From Enchytraeus crypticus (taxonomy: Eukaryota; Annelida; Clitellata; Enchytraeida; Enchytraeidae): 64,000 nucleotides of DNA. The notes beneath the pieces are model-generated. The model was not told the DNA's origin. It saw nothing but the letters and a program-made list of their open reading frames with translations, and searched no databases. The stretch lies in assembly GCA_905160935.1 (NCBI GenBank), contig CAJHZI010000262.1, forward strand, positions 904,001-968,000. The letters are read 5' to 3'. This document shows positions 38,728 through 52,600 of the stretch, piece after piece. A program made the translations under genes and the position numbers. Positions within the stretch are counted from its first letter, which is position 1. Each line of letters starts with the position of its first letter.

Positions 38728-41570
38728 ATGAATCTTCTCATCTTCCTATTGCTTGGCTCCTGCTGTTGCATTTATGCGTCTCTGGAAGAGAGGAAGACCT
38801 ACAAAGGGTATTCTAATATTAATAATTTGAAATGAAGTTAGCATTTTTAAATTACTAAACACGGTTGAATTATATGCTATGAATCTCGAAAATAAGTGAA
38901 GAATAACTCAGCTATTATCGTTATTTATCTTAAGAGAACAATTGACACTATGACAAGTAATGGTGAACAGATAACATTGTTTGAAAAGTGCTGATGAACA
39001 AATAACTTTTTAAGACTAGTCATAACTTGCTTGTCATAACATTTTAGTGGTTCACTATTACTTGTCATACAATGTTCTGTACTTGTTGACCTTCACTTGT
39101 CCTAGTGTTATTTTCGAACAAATAACATTGTAATGCTACTGCTACTATCTATCAATTTGAATTTAATATTTAGCAGCAAAGACACCTAGGCCTACCTCAA
39201 TTTAATCAAATACGCTGACCAAATGTACATGATTGAAAGCTAATGGAACATACAATTTTTCATTTTCGAGCATATCTTTTATAAACTTGATTTTATCTCA
39301 GGATTATGAAAAGAAATGTTGAATATATTTTTATTCTACTCGTCAGCATACCATTCTTTATGTTCCGCAAGCACCTACTATTTACTTACTACTATTATTT
39401 ACTTGCAACTACTATTTACTTACTACTATTATTTACTTACAACTACTATTTACTTACTACTATTATTTACTTACAACTACTATTTACTTACTACTATTAT
39501 TTACTTACAACTACTATTTACTTACTACTATTATTTACTTACAACTACTATTTACTTACTACTATTATTTACTTACAACTACTATTTACTTACTACTATT
39601 ATTTACTTACAACTACTATTTACTTACTACTATTATTTACTTACAACTACTATTTACTTACTACTATTATTTACTTACAACTACTATTTACTTACTACTA
39701 TTATTTACTTACAACTACTATTTACTTACTACTATTATTTACTTACAACTACTATTTACTTACTACTATTATTTACTTACAACTACTATTTACTTACTAC
39801 TATTATTTACTTACAACTACTATTTACTTGTAATTGTTTATTTATATTTATTCTCTAATAGGCCTTCTGTAGATATTTATTGTTTATATGTTATAATTAC
39901 AGGCAGTGTTCTCATGTTTGTTACAAAACAATACAATAATTAGCAGTGAAAAATGAAAATGCAGGTTTTGCTTATTGAATTTTTTTACAACTTTGCAGTA
40001 AATTGCATTGGTTATTATCCACAAGGGAGTTAACGTACCCTTTTTATGTTCAACTGCGGATCAGTATGTGCGGTTTTAAATCATGGGCTCGTCCCTCACT
40101 GACATCGATTCGAATGAGGAAGCTTACGTTAACACTAGCTTTACCAGCTTTTTTCAAACTTAAACTATACCGTCTCTAACTACTTATACTCATTAGGCAT
40201 AGTCATAATAAATAGAGCTTGTTCGGTACGTAAAGATGGCCAGTCTCTTAGACAAAGAAAATGCAAACTCTTTTTAGATAGATAGATATTTTTATTTCCA
40301 CAAAAATCCCAATGACATCGTAAAACATGCACAGAACGACGTGAAAAATGGATATACAGACCCGAAGGCTCTGACGCATGCTCACAAAGGCTACTATTAA
40401 AATTTAATTCAAATCAGTTCATGGTGCAAAAATTGTAATTATCCATTATACAGTGAGAAAATTTATAGGAATAGACAAGAAAGAATAAAATGTAGGTCAC
40501 AAGTAATTCAATCGTTGATTTAGTTTGAAGATCTTGCAATACAATTATCGCAAACGAATAGTTTCTATGCATTTATTTAAATAAAAGAGAAAACTGACGA
40601 ATGAATAATTTTCTATTTTATTTTGTTAAGGTACCAGCTGTTGGACATTGTGCCGCAAACGAAGGAAGATGTTAAATTTCTGCACAATCTGATGATCACG
40701 GATAACGAGGTGGGATTTATCAACGCAAAAATTGCTTTTAATTCTTAATGAGAGGTATATTTTTAAAAGAGTGAGATAAAATATTATATTATTTAAGTGC
40801 TTTATTGTAATACACAAAAGCTTTTGATGTCTGACCTTTTGTAAGATAGTATTTTATACAAATGTGACACATAGCTTTGAGAGCAGACATTAATTCATCT
40901 TCAGCTTCACATTTACTTTAAAACTTAATATTTTAAATATTGATTTTATATGTTATAAATATTTTACTGATAATTATGTTCGTGACTGAAATCATAGAAA
41001 ATTACAAATAACAAGATAGCAAAAGCTGATACAATATGGCAGACAAATATATAAGCGAAATATTTAGCATTTCTTTATATCACAGAAGACACTGTCGGAG
41101 CAGATCCGGCTGAGATTTGAAGTGATTCCGCTTACCCTACAAGCGTGCTACCAGCTCCAATCAAATCCATCCAATCAGCATATGATAAAAAGCTGGTAAA
41201 GCTAATATTAACGTCAGTTTCCTCACTCGAAAGCTATGTCAATGAGGGGTGAGCCTAGAATTTGAGCCTCACACATACAGATCCGTGGTCGAATATCTTA
41301 CCATCATCGCCATGGGCTCCAGCCATATGAATTAAATGTCAAATACGACTTACTTTAGAAAGCACTGACTGATTGATTTATTGATATATTTGTGTAGCTG
41401 GATTTCTGGGAAGAGCCCGGGGCGGTGGGAAGGAATGTTCGTGTAATGGTTTCACCGGCGCACTTTCGTAGATTAACCATTCAACTGATCAAGCAGCAGC
41501 TAGCCTTCCAGCGAGTGTCCAAGGATCTCAATAGGTTTGTTTATCTGCGCTGTTGTTGACGTTATCTCTT

Positions 41571-41607
<37 letters not shown>

Positions 41608-43165
41608 TTATCTTCTCTTGTGCTACGCTAATACCCGTATTCACTAGTGAGATGATCCGCAGTTCATATCTCAACAGTGGCGCAAACTATGGATATTAAT
41701 GTTATTTTTTATTTAAATGATTCAATCATTTCACACAATAGAGCTAGAAAAGTCTCACAAAGTACAGCAATTCACATGAAATGATAAGGACACAAGGGAC
41801 CGAAGACTCTAACATGTGCCCTAATGAGAGAATAAAATGATAAACGATTTAAGCATCATTACATTATCATTGCATTTACAACATTACAATGATCATTGTA
41901 AATACATGTATATGCTAAGCTATAAAATCAAATATTTATTAAAATCAAGTTTATCTAATTTGCGCTTAAATGAAATAACATTATTTGTCGTGACCACGAA
42001 GTCTGGCAGTGAGTTCCAGGGTTCACAGACTCTAATAGAGAAATAATATTTACTAGTGTTGACTCTGGATTGGTCAGTATGTAACTTGAGTGAATGACCA
42101 CGAGATTGCCTACTAGATAATAGCAATCCATAGTCCTCAGGTTTACCTCCAATGAGACCATTTAAGATTTTAAATCAAACTACTAAATGAGAATGTAACC
42201 GTCTACGTTCAAGAGTTCTCAAATTCAGAAATGTTAACCTGTCTTTATAAGGCATGTTTTTTAGCATTTGTTTTAGTATTCGCCTAGTGAAATTCCGTTG
42301 CACCGATTCAATTTTTAAAATATCACCTACCAGATGCGGTGACCAGATAGAACAATGATCTGATAAATAATTGGTTAAATATTCAATAAATAGCTTGACT
42401 TTTTGTGTACCCGTAAAGCAATTTGATGCTTAACATTTTCTACTGACAGATGATTTTGTCTGCCGTTTTATTCTCTTGAAATATTTTAACTTTTTTAACT
42501 CTAAGATGAATTCTGTGATATCTCTTTATCAATGTGCAGTGAGTTGGAGCCGATGTGGACAGAACTGGATAAACGTCGCGGTGCTGATGGCAGACTCGCC
42601 TTCGACATCAACGACTTCAACACTCTTGAAGATGTGCGTTCCTCGTTTATAGCAATTTATTTAATAAACCGGGTTTTATTTTATCGCGCCACCATGATTT
42701 CCTGAACTACTGCAGTCGCTGTTCAATTGTCTTATTCTCGTCACTATTGTGCGAATAGGTTTATAAATTCCATATATTCATCATATTATGTGAACAATAC
42801 TAATATCTCATAACCTGTTTATATCTGTCAGCTAAGCTAATTCATTAGTGTACTTTTAACTTTTCATTTTTCACTCGAAGGTTATGTGCTCAATGTTCTA
42901 ATCAGGCAGAATAGATCTACAGAAACTCAGCACCGGTAACACTTAAATGCTACGTATACGTTTGTCTCAACCCTTAATTACCTTAATGATGTTTGAGCTC
43001 TAAGTGTGAATAATCAAACTGCATGTGAAAAAATAACTTTTATTTGAGATTAAATAATTTCTATGTCTAATCTTGATTTTATCGATGTCTCAATGTTTTT
43101 GTTTAAAATATTGCTTGTATTCAGTTTTTACTCTCCTTCTCTCACTTTTTCTTTCTCTCTCTGTC

Positions 43166-43218
<53 letters not shown>

Positions 43219-43251
43219 ATATACTCAACTCAGGGTATGGGTACAATATAC

Positions 43252-43297
<46 letters not shown>

Positions 43298-43362
43298 TAT
43301 ATAGTATTGTACCCATACCCTGAGTTGAGTATATCAATATAATATATATTATATATAGAATC

Positions 43363-43393
<31 letters not shown>

Positions 43394-43423
43394 TATTGTA
43401 CCCATACCCTGAGTTGAGTATAT

Positions 43424-43476
<53 letters not shown>

Positions 43477-43613
43477 ACAGAGAGAGAAAGAAAAAGTGAG
43501 AGAAGGAGAGTAAAAACTGAATACAAGCAATATTTTAAACAAAAACATTGAGACATCGATAAAATCAAGATTAGACATAGAAATTATTTAATCTCAAATA
43601 AAAGTTATTTTTT

Positions 43614-43652
<39 letters not shown>

Positions 43653-46600
43653 TATATTGTACCCATACCCTGAGTTGAGTATATCAAAATACATATTTAC
43701 TACACTTACCAAGCAAATGGCAACTAATAAGCAAACAATACATTTATTATTACAATGTATATATTTTACTTAATAATTATGTAATAGAAAGGCAACTAAG
43801 TAATCTTGTGAGTAATGACTAAGATCATTTCGTTTCATTTCGTCAATAATTTTATTATACGTTTCGTAATTTCTTCAATTGTCTTCAAAAATACCGATTG
43901 AAAATAGAATTATTTGTCGATTGACTGTTCTATTGATTGATTTATCGATTGATTTATTGATTGCTTTATTGATTGATATTTACTAGATCTACGCTTGGCT
44001 GCACAGTACCGCAGCAAGCTGCCACGCCTCCCTGAGATGTGAAGCCTATAATATCGGTTCATCCACCAACGGAAGACCCATCTACGTGTTTCGTGTGCGT
44101 ATACTCATGTCGTATCTAATATCTATTAATATATAATATCTATTAATATATAATATCTATTAATATATAATATCTATTAATATATAATATCTATTAATAT
44201 ATAATATCTATTAATATATAATATCTATTAATATATAATATCTATTAATATATAATATCTATTAATATATAATAGTGGAACATTAAGGTTGGCTATCCAT
44301 CGGCCTGACACCACCAAGTGAATGCAACTAGGTTTTTATGAGCCCCATCAAAAGTGAAAAATCCACGTCACAACGCAGTCTCGAAGTCACACCGTCTCGT
44401 TCAAGAGGCGAGCTCTCTACCACTGCGCCAGGAGGCTTTCCAGTCAATAAATCAATATGGATTTTAAATCCGAACCCGAGCTTCAGTCGAATAGATCTAC
44501 CATTTCTCCTTTTGATATTTTGCTTAATTTGCACATTCCTTTTATATTAGGTGTTTGTAGTTCTTTAGGTGACTAAATGCACTTCAGCGGAGTCATTTAA
44601 TTGAGAATATGAGAGGTTTAGAAGGCAACAAAAATTACTAGGAGATGAAGAAGCTATGTGGTTGGAAAGCCTTCTAGATAAACAAAAATCTTTAACCTTA
44701 AATACTGTAATCTCATACAAAGTTCACAATTTACCATATGAAGCTTACTATATTCTAATTATATAACATAGGGATTATATAATATAGGGCTATAATTATA
44801 TTATATTGGGTTCAAATCCTGGGGTCGCCTGCCACTGACGTCGCTTTCGAGTGAGAAAACGGACGTTATCGTTAGCTATTAGCTTTAAAATGTGAATAAT
44901 AACGGAGTGGTATTTGCAACCATTGAGGCTCTAAAATGATATCAATGTTGAGCGAATAGAATATCTTTATGAAAAGATAGGTAGTCGTCAAAATTCTCAA
45001 TGAACCTAAAACCAGAACAAACACAAAACTAATTATAAGCCATTTACATGCTAGGTCGTACATGTACTACATAATTACGAAAGACTTGCTAGGTGTGTTC
45101 TATGCCAGGTTCAATACAAGGCAAGTATTGCTAGGTATGTTCTATACTACACATATACAGAAAGCAAAAAGATTGTTGACTAATACAAGCCCGAAGTTGA
45201 AATGGACTAAAATCAGCCGTTTACTTCGAGTCTAAGACAGATGATCATAAATCAAATTGATTAATTTCGATGTCATTAGTAATTTGGTGATGTTCATTAA
45301 TTGCATGTACATTACTTGTTTAATGGCATATTAGACAATGTGCCAATTTAAGACCTAAATACATTACACATTATTAAACACTTTAGAAGCAACATATTAT
45401 GAAGATATTGAATGTCTTGAATTTAAATAATTTTTTCATTCCCATTGTCTCAAAGTCACTTCAGTTTTTATTTTAAGTTTTATAACTAATATTGTAACGC
45501 TATTGTAGATTAGTAAGCCGGGAATCGATCGCAAGGCCTACTGGATCGATGGGACAATCCATGCCAGGGAGTGGATTGCCACTTCCACCGTCCTTAAGAT
45601 CATCGACAATGTACGTAAGCCCTGTCGAGCCTAATAACTCTAGATATCATTGGTAACTCTAATAACTTTAGATATCATTGGTAACTCTACATATCAGTGG
45701 TAACTCAAATAACAGTTGCTATCAGTGTTAACTGTAATAACTCCAACTATCAGTGGTAACTCTAATAACAGTTGCTATCAGTGGTAACTCTAATAACTCT
45801 AGCTATCAGTTTTAACTCTAGCTATCAGTGATAACTTACAAAATAGGAAGCAAAAATTCTTTCGAGTACTCAACGCGATTTTTTCAAGAATTGGCACCTC
45901 TTCACCGGAGGTGATAATTTCGTTGACTGAATCGCAATGTGTACCCATTTTACTGTATGGCTTAGACGGTGTTGTACTGTCTAAGCCACAAATTCGCAGC
46001 ATTGAAAATGCATATACACAGATCTACTCTAAGCTTTTTCATACATTCGACAAGAATATTATAGCTCGAAGTCAATATTACATGGGTCAATTGCCTGCTG
46101 AACTAAAAATTGCTACACGACGATTGAAGTTCTTATCTAAGCTGCGTTCAATGGGTAACCATTACTGTGAAATGTTTGATTATATGCATGAAGAATTATT
46201 CAAATTAATGTCTGAGTACAATTGCTTTATTGGATGTAATGTTAAGGATATATCGAAAGTAAACTGGAAGTACTACTTGCGTCTATACTCTGAAAATAAT
46301 AAACTAAATAAAACTTACAATTAATGCAGGATAAATGAAAAAGTAAAAGATTATAATTTTCTCTAATTTATTTAATTTATTTGTTTATTTCACGCTTTTC
46401 GAAGTACATGTGTGTGATGTTTCGTGTTCTTTTCATTTTCGAACACTCTATCTCTTTGCACTGTTTCGCTGAACATGATGTCACTTTGTATAGTGTACCT
46501 TGTATATTGTGTACTTATTGTACTTATGCTACCATAATTTTGGTGAAATAAAGATGATAATATATAACTCTAATAACAGTTGCTATCAGTGTTAAGTCTA

Positions 46601-49600
46601 ACAATGTTAAATCTAATAACAGTTACTATCAGTGGTAACTCTAATAAATCTAGATATCAATGTTAACTCTAATTACTCTAGCTACCATTGTTAACTCTAA
46701 TAAGAGTTTTCATCAGTGTTAACTGTAATAACAGTTGCTGTCAGTGTTAACTCTAATAACAGTTGCTAGCAGTGTTAACTACAATAACTCTAGCTATCAG
46801 TGGTAACTATAATAACAGTAGCTATCAGTGTTAGCGCCTCTAATTACTCTAGCTATCAGTGTTAACTCTAATTACTCTAGCTATCAGTGGTAACTCTAAT
46901 AACTGTAGCTATCAGTGTTAACTTTAATAACAGTTGTTATCAGTGTTAACTCTAATAACAGTTGCCATCAGTGTTAACTTTAATAACAGTTGATATCAGT
47001 GTTAACTCTAATAACAGTTGCTGTCAGTGTTAACTTCAATTACTCTAGCTATCTGTGTTCATACGTCAGAGCATCCTAACAACGATCCTTTTAATGAATT
47101 TTCTCCCATTGAAGCTTTACTGAATTAGATTAGATAAAGTCACAATTAATTGTTTAACATTAATCTCTTCTATCTTTCGAACCTTCATATTTTCCCAGCA
47201 TTAACTTGATCAGTATCACGAGCAGAGCTAAGTCGCCAATGCATCAAGACTTATACTGCTTCAAATTACACTTCAAATGTTCAAATTTATAAATTTAATG
47301 TAAAGAAATATATAATTGGTAAGTTAAGTTTAACGTTTTGATAGGTTGTATTTACGACTTTTGCAATGATTGATATAACAAGGCAATTCTAATAAGTATT
47401 AAATTATATTTAATATTTAATTAGTTATATTTGAATTAATTTCATTAAATTGATAGAAAGATTGATTGAACAGTTTGCCAGGCTAGGTGATGCAGAGGCT
47501 GCTAGATTGACAGACGAGTATGATTGGTACATACTGCCTGTTATGAATCCTGATGGTTATTATCACACCCACACTCAGGTAAGCTTATATACCTACTTAA
47601 TTATTTTTTTAAAATTATTTAAATCTTGCTAGGCACTTACAACTTTCAATTGCTAATAATATACTTCATGTGGAAAGCAGCATCTTGGCATGCATTTTGT
47701 TATTAGCTTTTTTGCTATCGTTACTAAAATTTTCAATTCGATGGAGCGTAGACACGAATAAAAGTTTAGGATAAAGAAGCACAATTTAAGCTTAGGTCAT
47801 TGCAGAAAATGTCATGTAATAATTTCGAATATTTTAAATATTGTTACTTTAAGGTCACGTTCGGTGGTGTTTTTTATCCATTCTTATTTATTTCGTTGTA
47901 AAGGTTTGAGTTTCATTATATTTTGTTAAGAAAGTATTAGTCTACAATTAAAATGGTTCGTTTTAGATATTATAACTTAATTTTTTATCCCGACCTTAGC
48001 TAAATTTGAATTCAAGGAAAGAAGATGATGATGATGATGTAGAAATTGAGAACCTCTGTTGCATTTTATTATTAATTGTTTTTATATATATTGCGTGCTG
48101 CATAAAAGTTCTTAGTATATTTAGTATCATTTACATAATATATTCTGAAGAACTTTAGTATATTCTGAAGAACTTCGAGTTCTTACAATATAGTGGAACT
48201 ATGACATATCAATCATTGTCTTTGGCAGGATAGAATGTGGCGTAAGAACAGAAGACAGCCGGCTGGAGCCAGCTGCATAGGAACTGATCTCAACCGCAAT
48301 TTTAACTTCAGATGGGGAAGTGAGTGGTTTTTTCTTTGTTTGTTTGTATTTATTTGTGTCATTATTTTCTATTTGCTTATTAATTAACCTAGTTAGCTAT
48401 TTTGTCATTTGTTTGTTTGATGTTTGATAGTTTCATTATTTACCTCTTTCTCTCTCACACTCTACTTCATTAGTGCACATGAATGAAACAGTGATAAAAA
48501 TTGAAAAATAATAATTTAAAATTATAATTTAATTTTTATTTCAATGTAAATTTTTATATAATACTATAATCGCATTAATAAGGGATTTCAATTGCATCTA
48601 TCGGTCAATCAATGTCATTTAAGTCTTCTGATTTTTTAATTCAACTTATGAAAACACTTTAAATCTTAATTACACCTATATAAATGTTAAATTTTTAATT
48701 TTAATTTGACCTCTAAAAGCTCTACGCCCAATATCACAGTTTTATATTCATTACTATGACCAAAGAGTCATATGACATGATGCCAGTCATCGTCCTCGCT
48801 CTGGTCTCACGGACCATGAGACTGTCTGGAACGTTGTTCGGGATAGGAATAATAGTCAAAGAACTATCGTTGGAGTATCCTAACCGATGAGGCTCATGCT
48901 AGGAGTGGCTTAGGCAGGCTTTCACTCTGGTCTCAGGAACCTTCACTACTGTTTGGAGCATTGTTCACTTAGTCTGAGAATTGGATCTTCACTCAGTCCA
49001 GTCTGACTGCTGCTTCGGTTGGTCGGTCAGTTGGTCAACTACGCCTATGAACGAATTTCAGGGTTGCAACGGTTTACCACTGTCAGGCTTACCAAAGTCT
49101 TGACGTTAAACTCACAAACAAACTTTACGTCTCTACATGCGTCTACATATGTGTGGTAACGGTTATCTGTATTAGTCTCATCGTATCAAAGTTAATACTT
49201 GCAATGATCTGTATTTGGCATCTAATCTATACAATCATGCCACTGCTTCAGCCTGTAAATTATGTAATGCAGTCATTGTCAGAGAAATTAAATCATAAAT
49301 AATTCATCGCAATTGAAGGTATTTGCTTTGCTAGGCAAATATTTTCCCTAATGGTCTTTCTCTGCTAAATCTGCAATAAATTCTTTCCTAGATAAATTTT
49401 AGATAAATATTTCATCTATTCATTACGTTATTATAAGTAAATCATTAATTTATACGGTACACTTGTCTGATAGATTAATTTTACAACACATTTGATGACA
49501 GCTGAAGGCGTAAGTCACGATCCTTGCTCTAATACGTACTGCGGGCCCAGTGCGGCCTCGGAGCCCGAGACCCAGGCCGTCCAGACCCACCTGAGACGAC

Positions 49601-52600
49601 TGGGCCCGAGCTTGCTGGCCGTCGTCACCGTCCACTCCTACGGGCAGATGTGGATGTTCCCCTGGGGCAACACCGTCAACCATGAGGGCACAGTCTGCCA
49701 TAGAGCTGACGATCACGATGAAATGGTTAGTTCTGACGTAATGATGTAGTAGTACTGTCTGACATTTTGTCGTCCTCGATATATTTATCATTCCATTGTT
49801 TATATGAGAGAAAGAGATATGTGTTCATTTCAGGATCAACACCAAATCACTGACGAACAACTGACATGTAAATATTATTAAATACTAGCAAACGAAATGA
49901 TACAAAATTCAAACGAGCAAACATCCATGCAAACATTGATAAGCATGCACAACAATAGAAAAAGTTAAGGTACATATTACGAGTACCAGTAGCCATATCT
50001 CTCCTCTTCTGTATTTATATCCGGCTATATTAATATTCGCAATGTTACAGTTGACGGTATTTTCTTATTCTTCGTAATTCTACAGACTAACTAACACTAT
50101 AATATGCGCCAAGTAGCAGCCTACATAGCTATATGAGACATCATGCTATTGTAATGTTACCAATAATCAGCAGAACAACAGAGCGTAGATTACACAAATG
50201 AAATATTGGTAGCACAAATCTAACTCTGCTTATAGAGATACATGTCAATAAATTTACATCATGTGCTGCAATTTTTGGAAGATGTTTCATTCTGCAAAGA
50301 ATATTTAATTGTGCCCGCTACCATACGTATAATAACCTATTGGCATATAATGCTCCATTAAGCAATTTTAGGAAGCTGCCTGTGACGTTCTTATGTCATA
50401 AAATATACTAATGACGGTTTGGCATATAAAGTTTAATGCACTAATCGAACATCTGTAATTTTCGAAGTTTATTGTACAAATTAATCTTAATTTTTACTAT
50501 CTTTACTGTCTTGTCACAGATGGTTGTTGCTGATGCAGCTGCAAATGCTATTGAGAATACATTCTCCACTACGTGGGATCGCGGAAACAGCTGTGAAGTT
50601 ATTTGTAAGTTAAACCAAAAATGTAAAGTCTAATTCGTGGATTGTTTGAGTTTATATGGGTTTGATCGAGAATTTAACCTTGCCATGACTTCTCTGTTGA
50701 GAGAATGGGGAGGGATTGCTCCTTCCTCTTTCTCTCTTAGTGCACTGCCTACTGGAAGGTCCATGGTATATAAAGCCTCCACTCATCTCTATCTTCCTTT
50801 TTCCTCTTCACGTCCACATACGAGTGGATCTCTAAATCATCATTCCTTTTGAATATTCCGTTATTCTTGGGAGATTCTTCTTATGATGAGGTGTCCCCAT
50901 GTGCCTTCCTCAGGTTCGACTAACATTTACTGGGCAGGGGTGTCATTCCTTGAGAAAACTATTTTGTTTGCCCATAAGGTATGCTCCTTCGTAAGCTTTC
51001 TTATAGTAGCCCGTATACGAGAGAGCAAGAACTAGCTCTTCAAATTTCTCATTTAGTTAGCCCTCCTCTTGCTGGATTAGGCCCTATATCTAGCAATTCT
51101 AGATTAGCCCACAACGTTTCTACTGATAGCTTTCCTAGGTAATCATACAAAACGAGTCCTATGCTACAGCACTCAATGAGTAAGTTAAGTCCATGATCAG
51201 AGTGAATGTACTGCCGTAGCTCTTGAGTGAATTGTCAACTTTTATCTTTCCGCTTTTATAATTTCACAATTATATGATCTTTGATCTACATCTACACGTA
51301 TCTTGAGTAAATATAGTTAAGTTGTTGAAGATGGGAAATTTGGAAAAGGAGTAAAATGTAATTCATTTGCAGAAGTAAATGGATTGCTCAAGCAAAAGAG
51401 GTCTTCTTTAAGAGGAAAGAACTACTTACAAAAAGCTTCAAGAAATCCAAGAAGATAAAGATTGTAAAGCCTTTGGTGTGGACCCCGCTCCTGTGCGGTT
51501 ACGAAACATGGACGTAAATATTTCGGACGGAGGGTATTAGAGAACTGGAAGAAGAAACTGGAAGAATTAAAAATGTAGCTATGGAAAAGATTGGAGAAGA
51601 TCAAATTAACTGACAAAATTGCAACGAAAAAGTGCTAAATATGGTTTGACATAAACAGATAATTGATAAATATCACAAGGAATTGAAAGAACTGTATGGA
51701 TCATGTCCTGATAGGACATAATTTTCTACAAGTAGTAATTTAAGGAAGAATGGCAGGTAAGAAGGTTAGAGGAAGACCGAGCCATGGTATGCTGGATGAT
51801 TTGGTAACTATTATGTATGGTGATATGAATAGAAAAGTGGAAGATATAAATATGTAGAGGATTTATATACCATGGACATTCCAATAGGCAGTGAATTATG
51901 TGAGAGAGCCAGCTTAATAAAGAATAAGTATTTTTATTGGATTTCGATGCTCCATGTTATATGTAATCATTATAGATCTAATCTGATTCTCTCTCAGGAT
52001 AGCATAAATGAAGTCGTATGATAGGAAGAAATATTGTTGAGCAAAATAGCGAAACAGCTTCTGAAATATTTCCGCATAAACTTCTACATGTATATGGCCG
52101 ACCGAAATGTTTTCAATCATATACATATATAAACAACAAAGGCTTTCTACAGATAATATTTGAAGTGATCTACATAGTGTCATAATGCTATCAATTTAGC
52201 GTCTCAGTCTTTCTCTGATCAACGTTTTATTTACGGCAATTTTAGGATGTGAACGAATGCAGAACCAATGCAGCAAAGAAGAAAATATGCAACCCATTTT
52301 AATGACCTGAATAGCTGCGCATGAAATTATGAAATCCAGATTTAAAATAAGATTTAAAACATTCTGATTTAAAAGAAGTTTACACCTACAGATTAAAAAG
52401 ATTTTAAAACATCCAGATTTATGCCCGTGGTGGGTCAGGTTGCTGAAGAATAGACCAACCGTGGATTGAATGTGTTGTAAAAGTCTATAATGCATTAAGT
52501 TCAAAACTAACGTCGGAAAGAGTATTCGATTGGTTAGCGCCGTGGCTCCAGAATTGCTACAAAATTTTCAAAAACGAATGGCAAAGTTCTAGGGGATCAA

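Noticed and set aside
39306..39858. Two 175-180-codon Tyr/Leu-rich frames that look like membrane proteins
   Set aside because: Translations of a 34-bp tandem repeat without stop codons; no conserved sequence outside the array.
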